In this document: positions 23,931 to 35,200 of the stretch, piece after piece
Layout of the letters: each line of letters opens with the position of its first letter
Position numbering within the stretch: position 1 is the stretch's first letter
Source: Antedon bifida
Lineage: Eukaryota > Echinodermata > Crinoidea > Comatulida > Antedonidae
Assembly (NCBI GenBank): GCA_963402885.1
Contig: OY727096.1
Coordinates: 31,725,820 to 31,789,819 of the forward strand
Length of the DNA: 64,000 nucleotides
Reading direction: 5' to 3'
The notes under the pieces: model-generated
Databases searched by the model: none
Told to the model about the DNA's origin: nothing
What the model saw: the letters and a program-made list of their open reading frames with translations, nothing else
Position numbers and translations under genes: made by a program

Positions 23931-24459
23931 GGCTTCCTCAAAAGTTTAGTAACAGACACCAATACCATAAACAGTACCATCCATAATCCGTACACTTTAT
24001 TGAAAGCATTGATTTAATTTAAAACCCTTCCCTCATTCATGTATTGTATATGAGAGGCACTTTGTTGGGGAAACATGAGTGAGTATAAAAACCATCTGAT
24101 TTTATGCACATAATTAGAATTAAATAAAAATTGCACTTAAAATAATCCGGCAAGATTGCATTTCTCACTGTTTAGTTATATATCCATTGAAAAGTTGTTA
24201 TTTGATCAGTTCAATGCACATCAGCATCCTCTTCAGTATCAACACTGGAATAAGATAAGATAAATTTTCTTGTATTTTTCAATATCAGTTAAATAATAAA
24301 TCTGAGAACGTGATTGGTCAAAACGGAGATCCAGAGATTGACAATATATAACCTCGGTCCATGAAAAATATTAAATTAAAATAAATTTCCAATGACACAA
24401 GTTTTTTTTTCATTTTAGTATCAAATTGTTCATATATTAATTTATATTTATTATTACAG

Positions 24460-24640
24460 AGCCTATTAATACGTGAACATGATTGGTTGAAACGGCATCA
24501 CAAGGATCGTAATAGTTATAGATCCTTGTGGATTTTGATATTGACTGTGTAATTTTCATGTCCCTGTCATTAGACATATAAAATCAAGTGAATTCTTAAG
24601 GAATTTGATATTGACAGTGTAATTTTCGTGTAGCAACTTG
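24460..24640. repeat. Dispersed repeat, member 1 (second member 55370-55585)
   Basis: It contains GCCTATTAATACGTGAACAT, GATTGGTTGAAAC, GATCCTTGTGG, and TGATATTGACTGTGTAATTT. The member at 55370-55585 has the reverse complements of these blocks in the mirrored order. It lies just downstream of the ankyrin gene and is non-coding. Confidence 0.6.
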
Positions 24641-24799
24641 CATCTGCTGTTCACTACTGGGATTTGAAAGTTTGTGGGTAGAGCTACACTTTAAGTGAAC
24701 AAAATGTTTTAGTGTGTACCCTGAAATGCAGGAATAAGCACAGTAAAAATGATTACTGATTTTCTCACTGATAAATAATATCATTTGGCATCGAACTGT

Positions 24800-27700
24800 T
24801 CACTTGAATCGATTAAAATCCAGGCTTACCTTTCCTTTACAGCTTTTTTGTAATAATGACAATAAGTGATCTTCCAGTACTTTCAATACTGTAAATAAAA
24901 CAATAAATTTTCATTCAAATTTTAAAAACATTTAATCTTGTCTTTTCAAAACAAGTATTATATCTGAAAAAGTGTACTACTTTCAGATGGTTCAACTTTT
25001 AATGAACACTAAACTGTAATAAACAAAACAAAAAAATAGCAACAAAATACCGCTGTGAGAGAGTTGTTGAACTCGCAAATGTGAAAACAACCACAAAAAT
25101 GTGAAAACGCATCAACCACAAATGTGAAAACAACCACAAATGTGAAAACACATCAGCCACAATATACGGTATATTTATACATAATTGATTGCACTGTACC
25201 ATACCTTTGACACTTCCCAATGTTACTGCTAGGCTGTATGGTGTAAGACTTGACTCATTCTCTTGTGTTATATCTGCACCATACTTAAGTAACAACTCAG
25301 CACACTCTGCATGATCCCCATGTACAGCATACATTAAAGGAGTTCCACCATTCTAAAACACATAAAAAAAAAATCCATTGATACCATGTAAGGTATAAAC
25401 ATACTCCTCTTTAAACTCCAAATTGAGTCACATACTGTAACTTGGAGGTGAAGGAAGGGCATATATTTCAATTTATTTAAAACATGACAACTTTCCCATC
25501 AGTGCAATTAGAAACAAGTTAGAGTTAAAATTGGCTTTGTAAACACTGTAATCAAATTTATTGCGATTAAAGTCAAATGGCCGATGGTCACTACATGCCA
25601 TGAAGACATAGCTAAGTTCAATGATAACTTAGTTAGACTTTATATATTCCCAAAATGTTATTACCTCAGCCCCTGTATCACCCAGGCCATTAGTGGTTGA
25701 TTGTTTCGCTAGTGGGTGATACAGCCTCAACCATGGCAGGGCTGAGGTGGTTGACCCTTAAATACTTTCATTGGTACGGGGAACCGTATTTTAGGCCACA
25801 AAATAAAAAGCTTGCCAAACGCTGCTGTAGGCAACCTGTTATGTATGAAAAACGACATGGTGATATTAATTTTCCTATGGGTTTGGTTCACAAAATTGGT
25901 TCATAAAAATGCAACTTATTCAAACAAAAATGTTAGTGTCTACAGTAACTTACCCAGTCATATGCGTTAACATCCACTCTCAATTTACATAAAGTGTTTA
26001 TAATATCTAGGCTACCAGCATTGACAGCGAATGAGAGAGCGGTTTCACCGTCCTGGCCACAACGCCTTGGATTTGCACCATTTTGTATAAGAATGTTGAC
26101 AATGTCTCTTTGATCATTGGCACAAGCCCACATGAGAGGCGTATACTTAAGATCATCTAACTGGTCCACATCTGTGCCACTCTCTAACCTCTCCTGTAGT
26201 AAGACGCAATCCCCTTGGGCTGCTAGTTGATGCAATGTTAAATCCGCTGTAAAATGTCAACATTTAAAATACAATAATCAAGAATATCAAAAACCAATAG
26301 ATGCACTGATTATATTTAAATAACATATATAAAACTGACTCCAAATAACGAGAGGCAAGCCATGATTCAACGCTTTGATCTTTATTTGAATTACAGGGTT
26401 AATAGCTGATCCTACTAATAATGAGAAGTCTTTCCTTTGTTTGATTCATGCATGATGCTTTTCTGTTTAAGCTCTGTCTACACTATCAAACTTCATATGA
26501 CGAAAAAATGTGATGTGCCCATATATAGACATGATTATGTCACATCACTACCATATTTGGGCACTTTTTTTTGTCAAACTAGTATGATAGTGTAGACAGA
26601 GCTTTAGCGTGTGTGTTTGTATGTAGATATTTGAGAGGATTCTTAACAAGCCATAACAACTTTATTTACATTATTTGTAAAGAGCTTTTGTTTGGCCATC
26701 ATTATAGTGAATAGCTGTGACATATGAAAACACAGTTTTACAGTATATACTTACCACCTGATATTGAGGGCGTTTCTGTTTGCCTGTTTCCTCTTTTGGT
26801 ATTCGTAAACGTGACAGACTGTTAAAAAGATGCAAAAAAAAACTATAAGATATAGTAATCTCATGTATGTTAGTATTCTGTACTACGTAAAAACATTGCA
26901 AAAGCAATGTATACTTAAGATTCACTATTAGAAATCATAACTCATTAGAGTTGGCTTATCTCCTTGCATTAGAGTAGTAAATTGGATTGTTAATGTACTT
27001 TAATAGTACAGAATTACAAATATTACGACCCAATTACTCAATTCTCTAACACAAAGCTACTCCACATATTTTATATTTTATTCAGTTGATATTCAACAGA
27101 CATGAAAACTGCCACTAACAGTTAAACATAATAAACTAACATATTCACATTTGAACATAACATAAACAAAGATTACAACTAGATGTTTAAACGCCAGGCT
27201 AGAGATCTGGAGGTCGTGGGTACGAGTCCCACCTGAGTGTTCTCAATACTTTCTATAAAGTACAAAAGTTAAGTCAGAGTAGGGCAAACATCCCAATTTA
27301 CTCAACTTCTTGACACAAAGCTACTCCACAGTTAGTAAATACAATTATCATCCTTAAATTCAATTGCAAAAGTAATAATTGATTTTATATTAAATTAAAC
27401 TTTTTGAAGATTTCAGACTTACCCTCAATGGTGAGTAACTTGAAGATTTACCAGAGGATGATGACCGACTCATGCATGGCCGCTTTACAAGTGACAATGA
27501 ATCTCGAGTTTCTAATTGGATTTTGAATGGCAGACAAAATATATATAACAGATACATCATTTCAAATAGTGTACATGCCTATTATTTTTTATCTGTTTTG
27601 TAATTTTTAGGTTTTCTGTATTGGCCCTGACGATAGGTGTACATTATACAAATAATGCACAAGTCAGAGTGCGTTAGTGGAGATGAGGCGCAGCCGAGTG

Positions 27701-28419
27701 CATGTTGCAAGAAGCTAGGCCTACCACGGCAAGCACCACTCACTGCTCGGCAATCAAATTACCGCCTAGGCCTAGCAAAACAGTCATGTGCAGAATTGAC
27801 ATAACATATACAAGTGGTGTGTATTTGTTTTTTTTTAATGGGGTCGTGGTGAAGTCGACGACCTGGTTCGTACTCTTAAATCGTGCAGCGAGACTAGCGC
27901 AATCGGTATTCTGCAATATGATTTACAAGAGCACACTTTTTGCACTCGAGTGCATGATATGATAGTGAAAAAATAAAGAGTGCACATGTGACTCATTTCA
28001 GCGCGTCTGATTGGCTACATCCTTGAACCCATGACGTTATAATTGCGAATAACTATCATTATCATGTGCATATCAAATTTTGTCATTATCCGTTTCATAC
28101 TTCTTAAATATATAATATTTTGCAGTCGAATAAGACTGAAATCAAATTCTAAGTAATCACTGCAGTACATATACAATTCTTCTCTTATTATTTTTTTATT
28201 CTCACTATTTAAAATAATCATTAACATTTATAATTACATACATGATAATTTACCTGGAAATAAGATAGACTGCACTTCATAATTGTCTTGTTCGTGGTAG
28301 TGGTCTTTCTCCTGAATTGACTTCACCACACTAGAACATAATTTCATGTCTGGTTTTGATCCATCAACTTCAAATGAAACTTGCGGAAATGAAACTTCTG
28401 TTTTTACATTTTCACTCAT
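24800..28419 (-). CDS. ANKRA2: ANKRA2/RFXANK-like ankyrin-repeat protein, six coding exons
   Basis: Exons (minus, 5' to 3'): 28254-28419, 27423-27511, 26755-26818, 25954-26246, 25205-25352, 24800-24888. All junctions are GT..AG and the phases close to 849 nt, 282 residues; human ANKRA2 is about 313 and RFXANK about 260. Residues 1-85 are a serine-rich, poorly conserved tail. [11 protein letters not shown] (about 89-99) matches the family's TNRQRGN segment. Four to five ankyrin repeats follow (about 109-275), with [34 protein letters not shown] and a C-terminal HLLSLLQ helix. In vertebrates RFXANK is a subunit of the RFX complex, and ANKRA2 binds PxLPxI/L peptides in class IIa HDACs and megalin; the function here is inferred from family. 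A good donor (AAG|GTAAGC) lies just before the stop, so a further 3' exon is possible. The start Met is the first in its exon. Confidence 0.9.
25073..25163. repeat. Intronic minisatellite (CACAAATGTGAAAACAACCA-type)
   Basis: Four to five degenerate copies of a 16-22-bp unit lie in the last intron of the ankyrin gene, close to the donor of the preceding exon. No function is evident. Confidence 0.75.
26471..26602. mobile_element. MITE with GCTCTGTCTACACTATCAAACT ends, 132 bp
   Basis: The left end is TTAA followed by GCTCTGTCTACACTATCAAA; the right end is the inverted sequence GATAGTGTAGACAGAGC followed by TTTA. The interior can fold further: GTGATGTG near the left faces CACATCAC on the right. 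It sits in the intron 26247-26754 of the ankyrin gene. A TTAA target points to a piggyBac- or Kolobok-like mobiliser, by inference. Confidence 0.75.
27186..27345 (+). mobile_element. Possible tRNA-derived SINE fragment
   Basis: GGTCGTGGGTACGAGTCCCA resembles a pol III B box and T arm (GGGTNCGANTCCC), but no A box or cloverleaf is present. A following segment with CACAAAGCTACTCCACA (27317) is duplicated at about 27050, suggesting a repeated tail. It lies in intron 2 of the ankyrin gene. Confidence 0.35.
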
Positions 28420-28750
28420 CTTAAAGAAATCTTAAACTGTAAAGCTCCACCTTTAACAAATCAATCAGAAGACAATTGCTATATGAATCAACAATAAATC
28501 TAGTTTTACTAAACATTACACTGCAGTGGTTTTAAAATTACGGCTGTAGTTATATAGTTCTGGCACTGCGACATTATTACAGTACTATATTATATTGCGT
28601 TTTCTATTATATTACGCTGAGATGATCAGGGTGGGCCCCAGCTCTCAATTCAGCCGAGACAATTCGGCAGGGGATGATTCAGTCAAACGGCCAACAGAGG
28701 GCATAATGTTTACCTCGTTCGAGTGGCTAAAAATTTATCCTTTTCGGCAA
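28420..28750. promoter_or_regulatory. Presumed 5' region of the ankyrin gene
   Basis: This stretch is upstream of the first coding exon. No TATA box or clear initiator was identified on the minus strand. It is called only by position. Confidence 0.3.
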
Positions 28751-29190
28751 TGTTTTAGGCCTAGGCCTAGGCCTTATATTTTAAAAATATTTTAGTGTAT
28801 CATTATCCCTAGAGTAGTACTACTGTACTAGGTAGCTAGCCTAGACCTAGGAGATAGGCTACCCAAATAGTGTCTCTGAAAACAAAAGAAAGTTTGAAAA
28901 AAGGCTTGGCCTAGCCTAGGCCTAAACTAGCCTAGGCCCTACCTAGGCCTAGCTAGGCCTATTTATGGTTATGTTAAAAAATGCATCAAAGTCCAAAAAT
29001 ATAGGCCTAGTGGGCTGAATCGTCTCATGGCCGAATCGTCTCGGACCAAATCGTCCAAGACCCGAATCGTCTTAGTTTAGTAGTAGGCCTAGCTAGGCCA
29101 AGGCCCCTAGCTAACCCAGGTCGGCGCTAGGCCTAGGCCTAGGAGGCCTAGGTAGGAGGCTAGAGGGCCTCTAGGCTAGGCCTAGCAAGT
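28750..29190. repeat. AGGCCT/CCTAGG-rich tract
   Basis: Dense runs such as AGGCCTAGGCCTAGGCC occur at about 28757-28772, 28900-28965 and 29078-29190. The motif is self-complementary and also scattered singly over the whole window. It lies 5' of the ankyrin gene. Confidence 0.8.
29010..29075. repeat. Degenerate GAATCGTC minisatellite
   Basis: Four spaced copies of (G/A)AATCGTC at intervals of about 15-18 bp (GGCTGAATCGTCTC, GGCCGAATCGTCTC, ACCAAATCGTCC, CCCGAATCGTCTT). Confidence 0.7.
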
Positions 29191-29500
29191 TTTCCCTTTT
29201 GCACTTAAATTTTAACTCCAAATTTGTTAACCAACTTTATCCTGAATACCACACCTTAGAATGAGTACTTTTATGAAGAAGAATCACATAAAAAGTAAGA
29301 AATGAAACTTTTAAATTGATGATTTTACAGACGGTTTTTCTCTCGCACTGTTCGCCAATTTCGCATTCTCGACTCTCTCAGCTCAATCAATTCAAATATT
29401 TTCTATGGAACGCCAAAAGAGCAATAAAAAGATGGCTAAAAACTCTGTGGAATCCATTATTTTTAGAGCAACTTGTTGTTGAAAATTACGTTCAATTAAA
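29191..29500. other. Intergenic DNA, no supported gene
   Basis: A 73-codon plus-strand frame (29316-29537) is basic and lysine-rich but shows no recognisable family; it overlaps the hairpin at its end and was not called as a gene. Confidence 0.4.
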
Positions 29501-29501
29501 C

Positions 29502-29624
29502 CTGTTACGTCAAAAAGTCGAGCGGCGTTTGTTGTAAGAAATATGTCTATATTCTTGTTTATTCTATTATATTATATTATCTTTTTACTGAATAAATACG
29601 CCGCTCGACTTTTTGACGTAACAG
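29502..29624. repeat. Perfect 27-bp inverted repeat with 69-bp spacer
   Basis: Arms at 29502-29528 (starting CTGTTACGTCAAAAAGTCG) and 29598-29624 (ending TTTTTGACGTAACAG) are exact reverse complements. The spacer is AT-rich. Possibly a foldback or MITE remnant with ends CTGTTACG; a target duplication is not clear. Confidence 0.85.
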
Positions 29625-29639
29625 TAGTAAACATTTTTG

Positions 29640-30390
29640 TAACGTAAATGTAGTCTGAAATGCTCTATTTAGTTGTAAAACAGGGCCTACCAGCGGGTAT
29701 TAAATAACTGTTTTTGTATAGACCTATTATTATTATTATTGGTTTCAGTTTTCCTTCTGTAGTTGAGTTATTTCAGAACAAAGTCCGTGGCCAGAATAAA
29801 AATATAATCCTCAACTAAACTATGTACTCTGCATATTCCGGGTTGTGGCATTACTCACTTAAGGTCGTGTAGTTACCGACATACCCAAAACAATCCAGTA
29901 AACAGCATTTAATTTCTCAGAAACTTCGTCGTAGAACCGTCGACAAACGTACTCATCAATCAAAGAATTCTTCATCTCTACACACCATTCGCCAAATATT
30001 TACCATACTGTAGAGTATACAGTAGCTATTGTGTAAATTTATTTTGGTTTAGAATATTATACAATTCTAAAGCTTCCTTCGATGACATTATGTGGTATCA
30101 AATTAAACGCCATAAAATATGCTATACAGCTAGCTCTATCCAATGTTGTGAGTGATTTTGTGAAAAATATGCATATTTCATTAACGTTTGACAAAATTAA
30201 TATTTGATTATTATAAATATAAATAAAACAAAACAAATGTACACTACCTAGAAATTGATAAAGTTTATATGAGCTTTCAATTTCTTTCTTTCTTTCATTT
30301 ATTTCAATAAACATGGCCTCCGCTCCCTTTCACATAATAAAATCTATACAATTGGACATACAGGTTTTCTTTTTTCATAAGCTTTACATA
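29640..30390. other. Intergenic DNA, no gene seen
   Basis: No recognisable coding or repeat content on either strand. Confidence 0.45.
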
Positions 30391-30990
30391 AGTAAATTAC
30401 AAAAAGACTTAATTGTATTATTTACAAACATATTTTTAAGGTGTATACTTTTAAATTAGTCTTACTATTACAATACAACCCCACATATTTATATTCTTTT
30501 ACTATATCTACTCCGTGTATGCACCACTTAATTTTATCGTCCCCTGTAGTCTAGTTACGCCATTTGTGAACACCATGGCTTTAGTTTATAACTTATTTAT
30601 TTCTAACTTATTTACATTACAATTATTTTTATAATAATGTATTTGCTTTTGTAGACCAAATCATCTGCAAATAATAAGTGTGAAATAAAATTGTTATGAT
30701 AATATGACAATAATGATTATTTTCTTTCAATAAAGTGTCTTTAAAATCATTTAAAAAAGGGTAAAAAGAAGTGGAGAGAGGAGACATCCTTGCTTTTATC
30801 AATGTGACATTCTATATCATCTGTTAAACCATGCGGTGTTTTAATTTTGTTTTCAGTGTTCGTGTAGGCCCTACATAGATATCAATAGTTCAACGAAGGT
30901 TTAAATTATATAATTTACAAAATAAAATTGATCTATCTACACGGTCAAAAGCCTGCCTAACATTTACAAATAGACTATAGTTTACTTTTA
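30390..30990 (-). pseudogene. Decayed non-LTR retrotransposon reverse transcriptase
   Basis: Read on the minus strand, the fragments VNVRQAFDRVDRSILFCKLY, LNDFKDTLL, then ADD-box remains (LQMIW from LFADDLV), KAMVFTNG and VDIVKEYKYVGLY follow the order of a LINE RT palm and thumb. The frame changes several times between fragments and there are internal stops, so it is inactive and old. The family order is clear; the clade is not. Confidence 0.65.
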
Positions 30991-31144
30991 TTACGTGGCT
31001 TTTCTAGAATTCCATTAGAGGTTTAATAGTAAAGATAAATAGAAGAAAACAAAATAACAAGAAGTTGGAAAGAAATAAATAAATTTATCTTTACTATTAA
31101 ACTTCTAAAGGAATTCCAGAAAAGTCACGTAGTAAAAGTAAACT
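30979..31144. repeat. Approx. 62-bp inverted repeat (hairpin)
   Basis: The arm 30979-31040 (AGTTTACTTTTATTACGTGG and on) and the arm 31083-31144 (ending GTAGTAAAAGTAAACT) are reverse complements with a few mismatches, separated by about 42 bp. It lies at the edge of the decayed LINE. Confidence 0.8.
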
Positions 31145-32185
31145 GGCTCTCAGTGGGATATGCTCCAAAAGATTGCATAAACATAACCATGAATCATATT
31201 AAAAATAACATGCTTGTAAATATTAAATATGAGTGTATTCTACTGACGCAGTAGACTAAAGAACATACACTATCTTTAGTAAAGACAATTTATTCCTTCT
31301 CATATTATAGGCAAAACTTAAATTAAACAAATTGGAGTGATATTTGTAAAAACAAAGATCAGATAATTAACAAAATTATTTACAAAATATTTAATAAAAA
31401 CTATATAAATGGAATGTGTAAAAGAATAATGAATATAACATAATGTGGTGCAATTGAAGAAAAATTTGAATTTATAATGAATAGCACATTATGGAAAATA
31501 TACATTTTAAAGATGATTTGTCCCCGAGGCATGAACAATATTAAAATTTGAATAGGCCATTTTAGATTCAAGATTTATAGTAATATTTAATTCAATGGTT
31601 TGTTGAACGATAGAAAAATATATTTATATCATATACAAAAAAAATATGAAAGTGAATTTTACATTGAAAGCGTGAAGGGGCATGGCATATCATCCCAAGA
31701 ACACTCTAACAATAAATAACAAAATTAATCAATAATATAAGTAGTACACGTATGTACCAAAATATTTATCTTTTTACTACTATTAAGTACAAACTCCGTC
31801 TGGAACCCAGGCTAGTGTGTTCATTATCCAAATATTTCATACTTTAGGTATACGCTCTTCCATATGTCGACTGGAATTGTACTGGAGAGGTTGATTGGAT
31901 GAGTTTGGGATACCCACTCTGGATACCCACTCTGGATATGAGGATAACAATGTGCCAACAAGATGTAGAATTAACAAATACCGGTAACATTAATTATGTA
32001 ATGATCATGATATTAAAGAATAAAAAGAGGGAATGTTTATTTGTTTGTACTATATAATAAATTGAATTTAATCATAAATGGACCTCTTTCTACCTGTAAC
32101 ATAGAAGCAATTTTATTTATAGAATGTTTTAATAGCCCGCTTTTAAAACGCTCTACACATGTTTAAATTTGCAAATAGAATATAA
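31145..32185. other. Intergenic DNA downstream of the adhesion GPCR gene
   Basis: Only a short direct duplication (GGATACCCACTCT twice, about 31907-31938) was noted. No gene was seen. Confidence 0.5.
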
Positions 32186-32188
32186 AGC

Positions 32189-32194
32189 TTTATT
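32189..32194 (-). promoter_or_regulatory. Candidate polyadenylation signal AATAAA
   Basis: The minus-strand hexamer AATAAA lies 13-19 nt past the stop codon of the adhesion GPCR gene. This would give a very short 3' UTR; alternatives further downstream are possible. Confidence 0.35.
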
Positions 32195-32207
32195 AGTAAT
32201 TGTCTTT

Positions 32208-35200
32208 CTAGTGTTTAATGGTTCCGTTTACTCTATCTAACTCTACAATTGAAGAACATCTGACGGTGGATGTGGTGCTCGTTATGTTACTTTTAACAAC
32301 TGTGCTATATTTTCTACCCATCATTTCTTTCTGAGAGCTGAGAAATGAAGAGTTTATATATCGATCTGAACCATAAAGACACTTCGCCTTCCATGTTTTA
32401 CGAACCTCTTGATTTCTCAAACAAAAAAATATAAATATAATTAAACCCTGGAAAGAATTAAAAATGCAGAATAAAACTTCAAAAACAACAGAAGCAGCGG
32501 AATTCATTGATATAAAGCCGAAGAGCCAAGTTAAACCCAAGAGTACGGAGACAGCAAATGCATTTTGAAGCCGTTTCATTGTTCTGTTAGTCTTTGAATG
32601 TTCAGTCTTCTGTACAGCTGGCTGAATGCGGGAAAATAATAATTCCTTCATTACCAGAGCATAAACGATAAGATTAAAAAGCAAAATAATTCCAATTATC
32701 AAAAGTAATCCGAAGTATAGTCCAGGACCAGACACCATGAAGCAACTAAAATTTAAAAAAAAAGAACAATTGTTTCAAATAATCTTTTTACACCATAGGC
32801 ATAATGTATCTGATGTGATTTTGTGATAAATATCAATACACTTTTTTACTTACTAGACATCATTCATATATTGTTCTTTGTCTATGGCCACTGTTACTGC
32901 AATGACAAATACTGGTAAGCCTGTAATAAAATTGAATTTCATAATAGTAATATTAATACTGTGCCAATGTATAAATATGATGCAATCTTTCATTATGGTG
33001 GATGTAATTTTCATCATCGATGTAATTTTCATCTCTGGGATGTTGGTATACTTACATTTATATATATAATAGTGAAGATAACATTAAATAAATTAACTGT
33101 CGGTACTCACCCCAACATAACATACTCGCTTTGAGAATAAACCTTGAAACGTGTGAGTTAAAAACTTTGATCAAGTTATAATACATCCCTACAGCTTCGG
33201 CTGCCATCCACAGAAGACTGGACAGCACAAAGTAATGAAGTAGAGCCGCAATTAAAGTGCACACCCACTTATAATTGGTAACATACAAACTTACAATAAA
33301 GGTGAGATAAAGTAAAATTAGCGAAATGCTTAGGTTGATTAGAATCTGATGATGTCGCTTTGCTCTCAAACGTCTGTTGAAAAAAAGAAATCACAATCAC
33401 AAATACTATATATGTATATATTTTTTTTTTTAAATGACTGAATTGTAACTTGTTAATAGAATAGTATTATTTCAGATTTGTACTTACTTGAAATATAAAA
33501 GTGTTATTAAAGTTAAGCTTAGACAAACTATCGACACGATACATCCAATAATACTGATTATTTCTAATGCAGTATCTAGTTGTGTGTTGACACTCTGGAC
33601 GTGGACATCCTACAAAATTAAATTATATTAAAACACTTTTTCAGAAAAACGAGTACAATAATGCGCAGCAATTAATTTTACAATCAGGAAACAAAAGGAT
33701 ATATTTTAAACAAACATGCCTACTGCATTTTCTCCCAAAAATGTAAAAACCACATGTTGCATACAATTACTTTATTTAATGAACCGTTAAACCATATCTT
33801 TTAATTTCAGATATATTTCGTTTAATAATTTGTAATGAACTAGAAGATCAAATAGAACATATTTTATTAGCTACTGTAAGTACTAATATTACTTCTATAA
33901 AATAATATTATAAAAAAAGTGCAAATGAATTATAAACAAACCATCATTATACTTTAATAAATAAACAAAACAAAAAATATGTTAATTTAATTGAAAGGTA
34001 ACTTGAATTAAAAAACACAAATATATTTTTTCCTATACTGGATTGTTTCCACTACCCCAGATAATATTTGGACTTCGTTCTTTATGAGATGGAGATCGTA
34101 AATACTATAAGAATGAATATGGCATCATTTGATTCTTTTTCTCTTTGAAAAGTAACAACAATCTTACCATTAGAACAGCAAAATTTGTCAAGTGATTACA
34201 GTGACATTCAACACTACCATCTTCAAACACATTTACAAGTTCGCATCCATCATCGGCCCAGTCTCCAATTCCAAAATTCCAGTATACACAGTTTGTAATA
34301 TTAGAAGTATCCCAGAAAAACTATTTAAAAATGAACAAGTAAAGCATCTTTATAAGAAAATTCATGTACTGTAGGTAGTAACAAACAAAAACAGTTGTAC
34401 CAATAATTTATTATATTCTACTATTTATAAGATAAGAAAATTCGATTCGATTTATGGTATGTTCTAATCAGGAAGGGGTGGCGATGGATACTCTCGTTAT
34501 CAACTATCATTGTATGTGGAATTAGGGTAAATTTGGATTGTTTGTTGCATCGTTGTATTGCTTTACAGTAGTAAAAACGTAAAAGACGGGTAACTTTACA
34601 TTTATTGCTTGACTTTGTACTTACTTTTGGTTGTTTAAAGGTAATTACCACCGGTTCATTGAGACTCTTCACATCAACTCCAACAACTGATAGAGATGCA
34701 ACAGTGCTATGTAGACTTCTTTGAGGATACTCGTAGTTTGAAGCAAATAGTTTGTTATTCTGGTACACTATGTGATTCAAATATACATTATCACCTATTT
34801 AATGACAAAAAACAATAATTAAACTTATAATAGAAACATTCTTTATTATTATTTTATAGAAAGAAAAATGATGATATATTTGATGTAAATAAAAGTTCTC
34901 ACAAAAGAGAGAAAAAAAAGAATAAAGATTATACGATAACGATTTTAAGCTCGCCTAAAACAAAATACAAGCATAATGTGAACATCTTATGTAGGTATTA
35001 CTCACCTAATAATGATCCAACTTCAGCAGGCATTCTGATAGTGACATCATCAGCAGATTGAGTTTTGTTTTCTCCGAACAATCCTCGACTTTCTCCTTGA
35101 ACAGTTAACCCATTTATGAATTCTTCTTTTTCAACATTAAATGAATATACATCAATTTCTTTACTAGTATAAGTAAACTCGTCACCCGTAGATGATAATT

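Noticed and set aside
29316-29537. 73-codon plus-strand frame rich in lysine
   Set aside because: No family recognised, and its 3' end is formed by the inverted repeat.
31087-31250. Short plus-strand frame after the hairpin
   Set aside because: It is part hairpin arm, with no recognisable protein family.
32878-33069. Plus-strand frame near TM4
   Set aside because: It overlaps a coding exon on the minus strand and its intron, and has no similarity.
34192-34374. Plus-strand frame of 60 codons
   Set aside because: It is antisense to the GPS exon of the adhesion GPCR.
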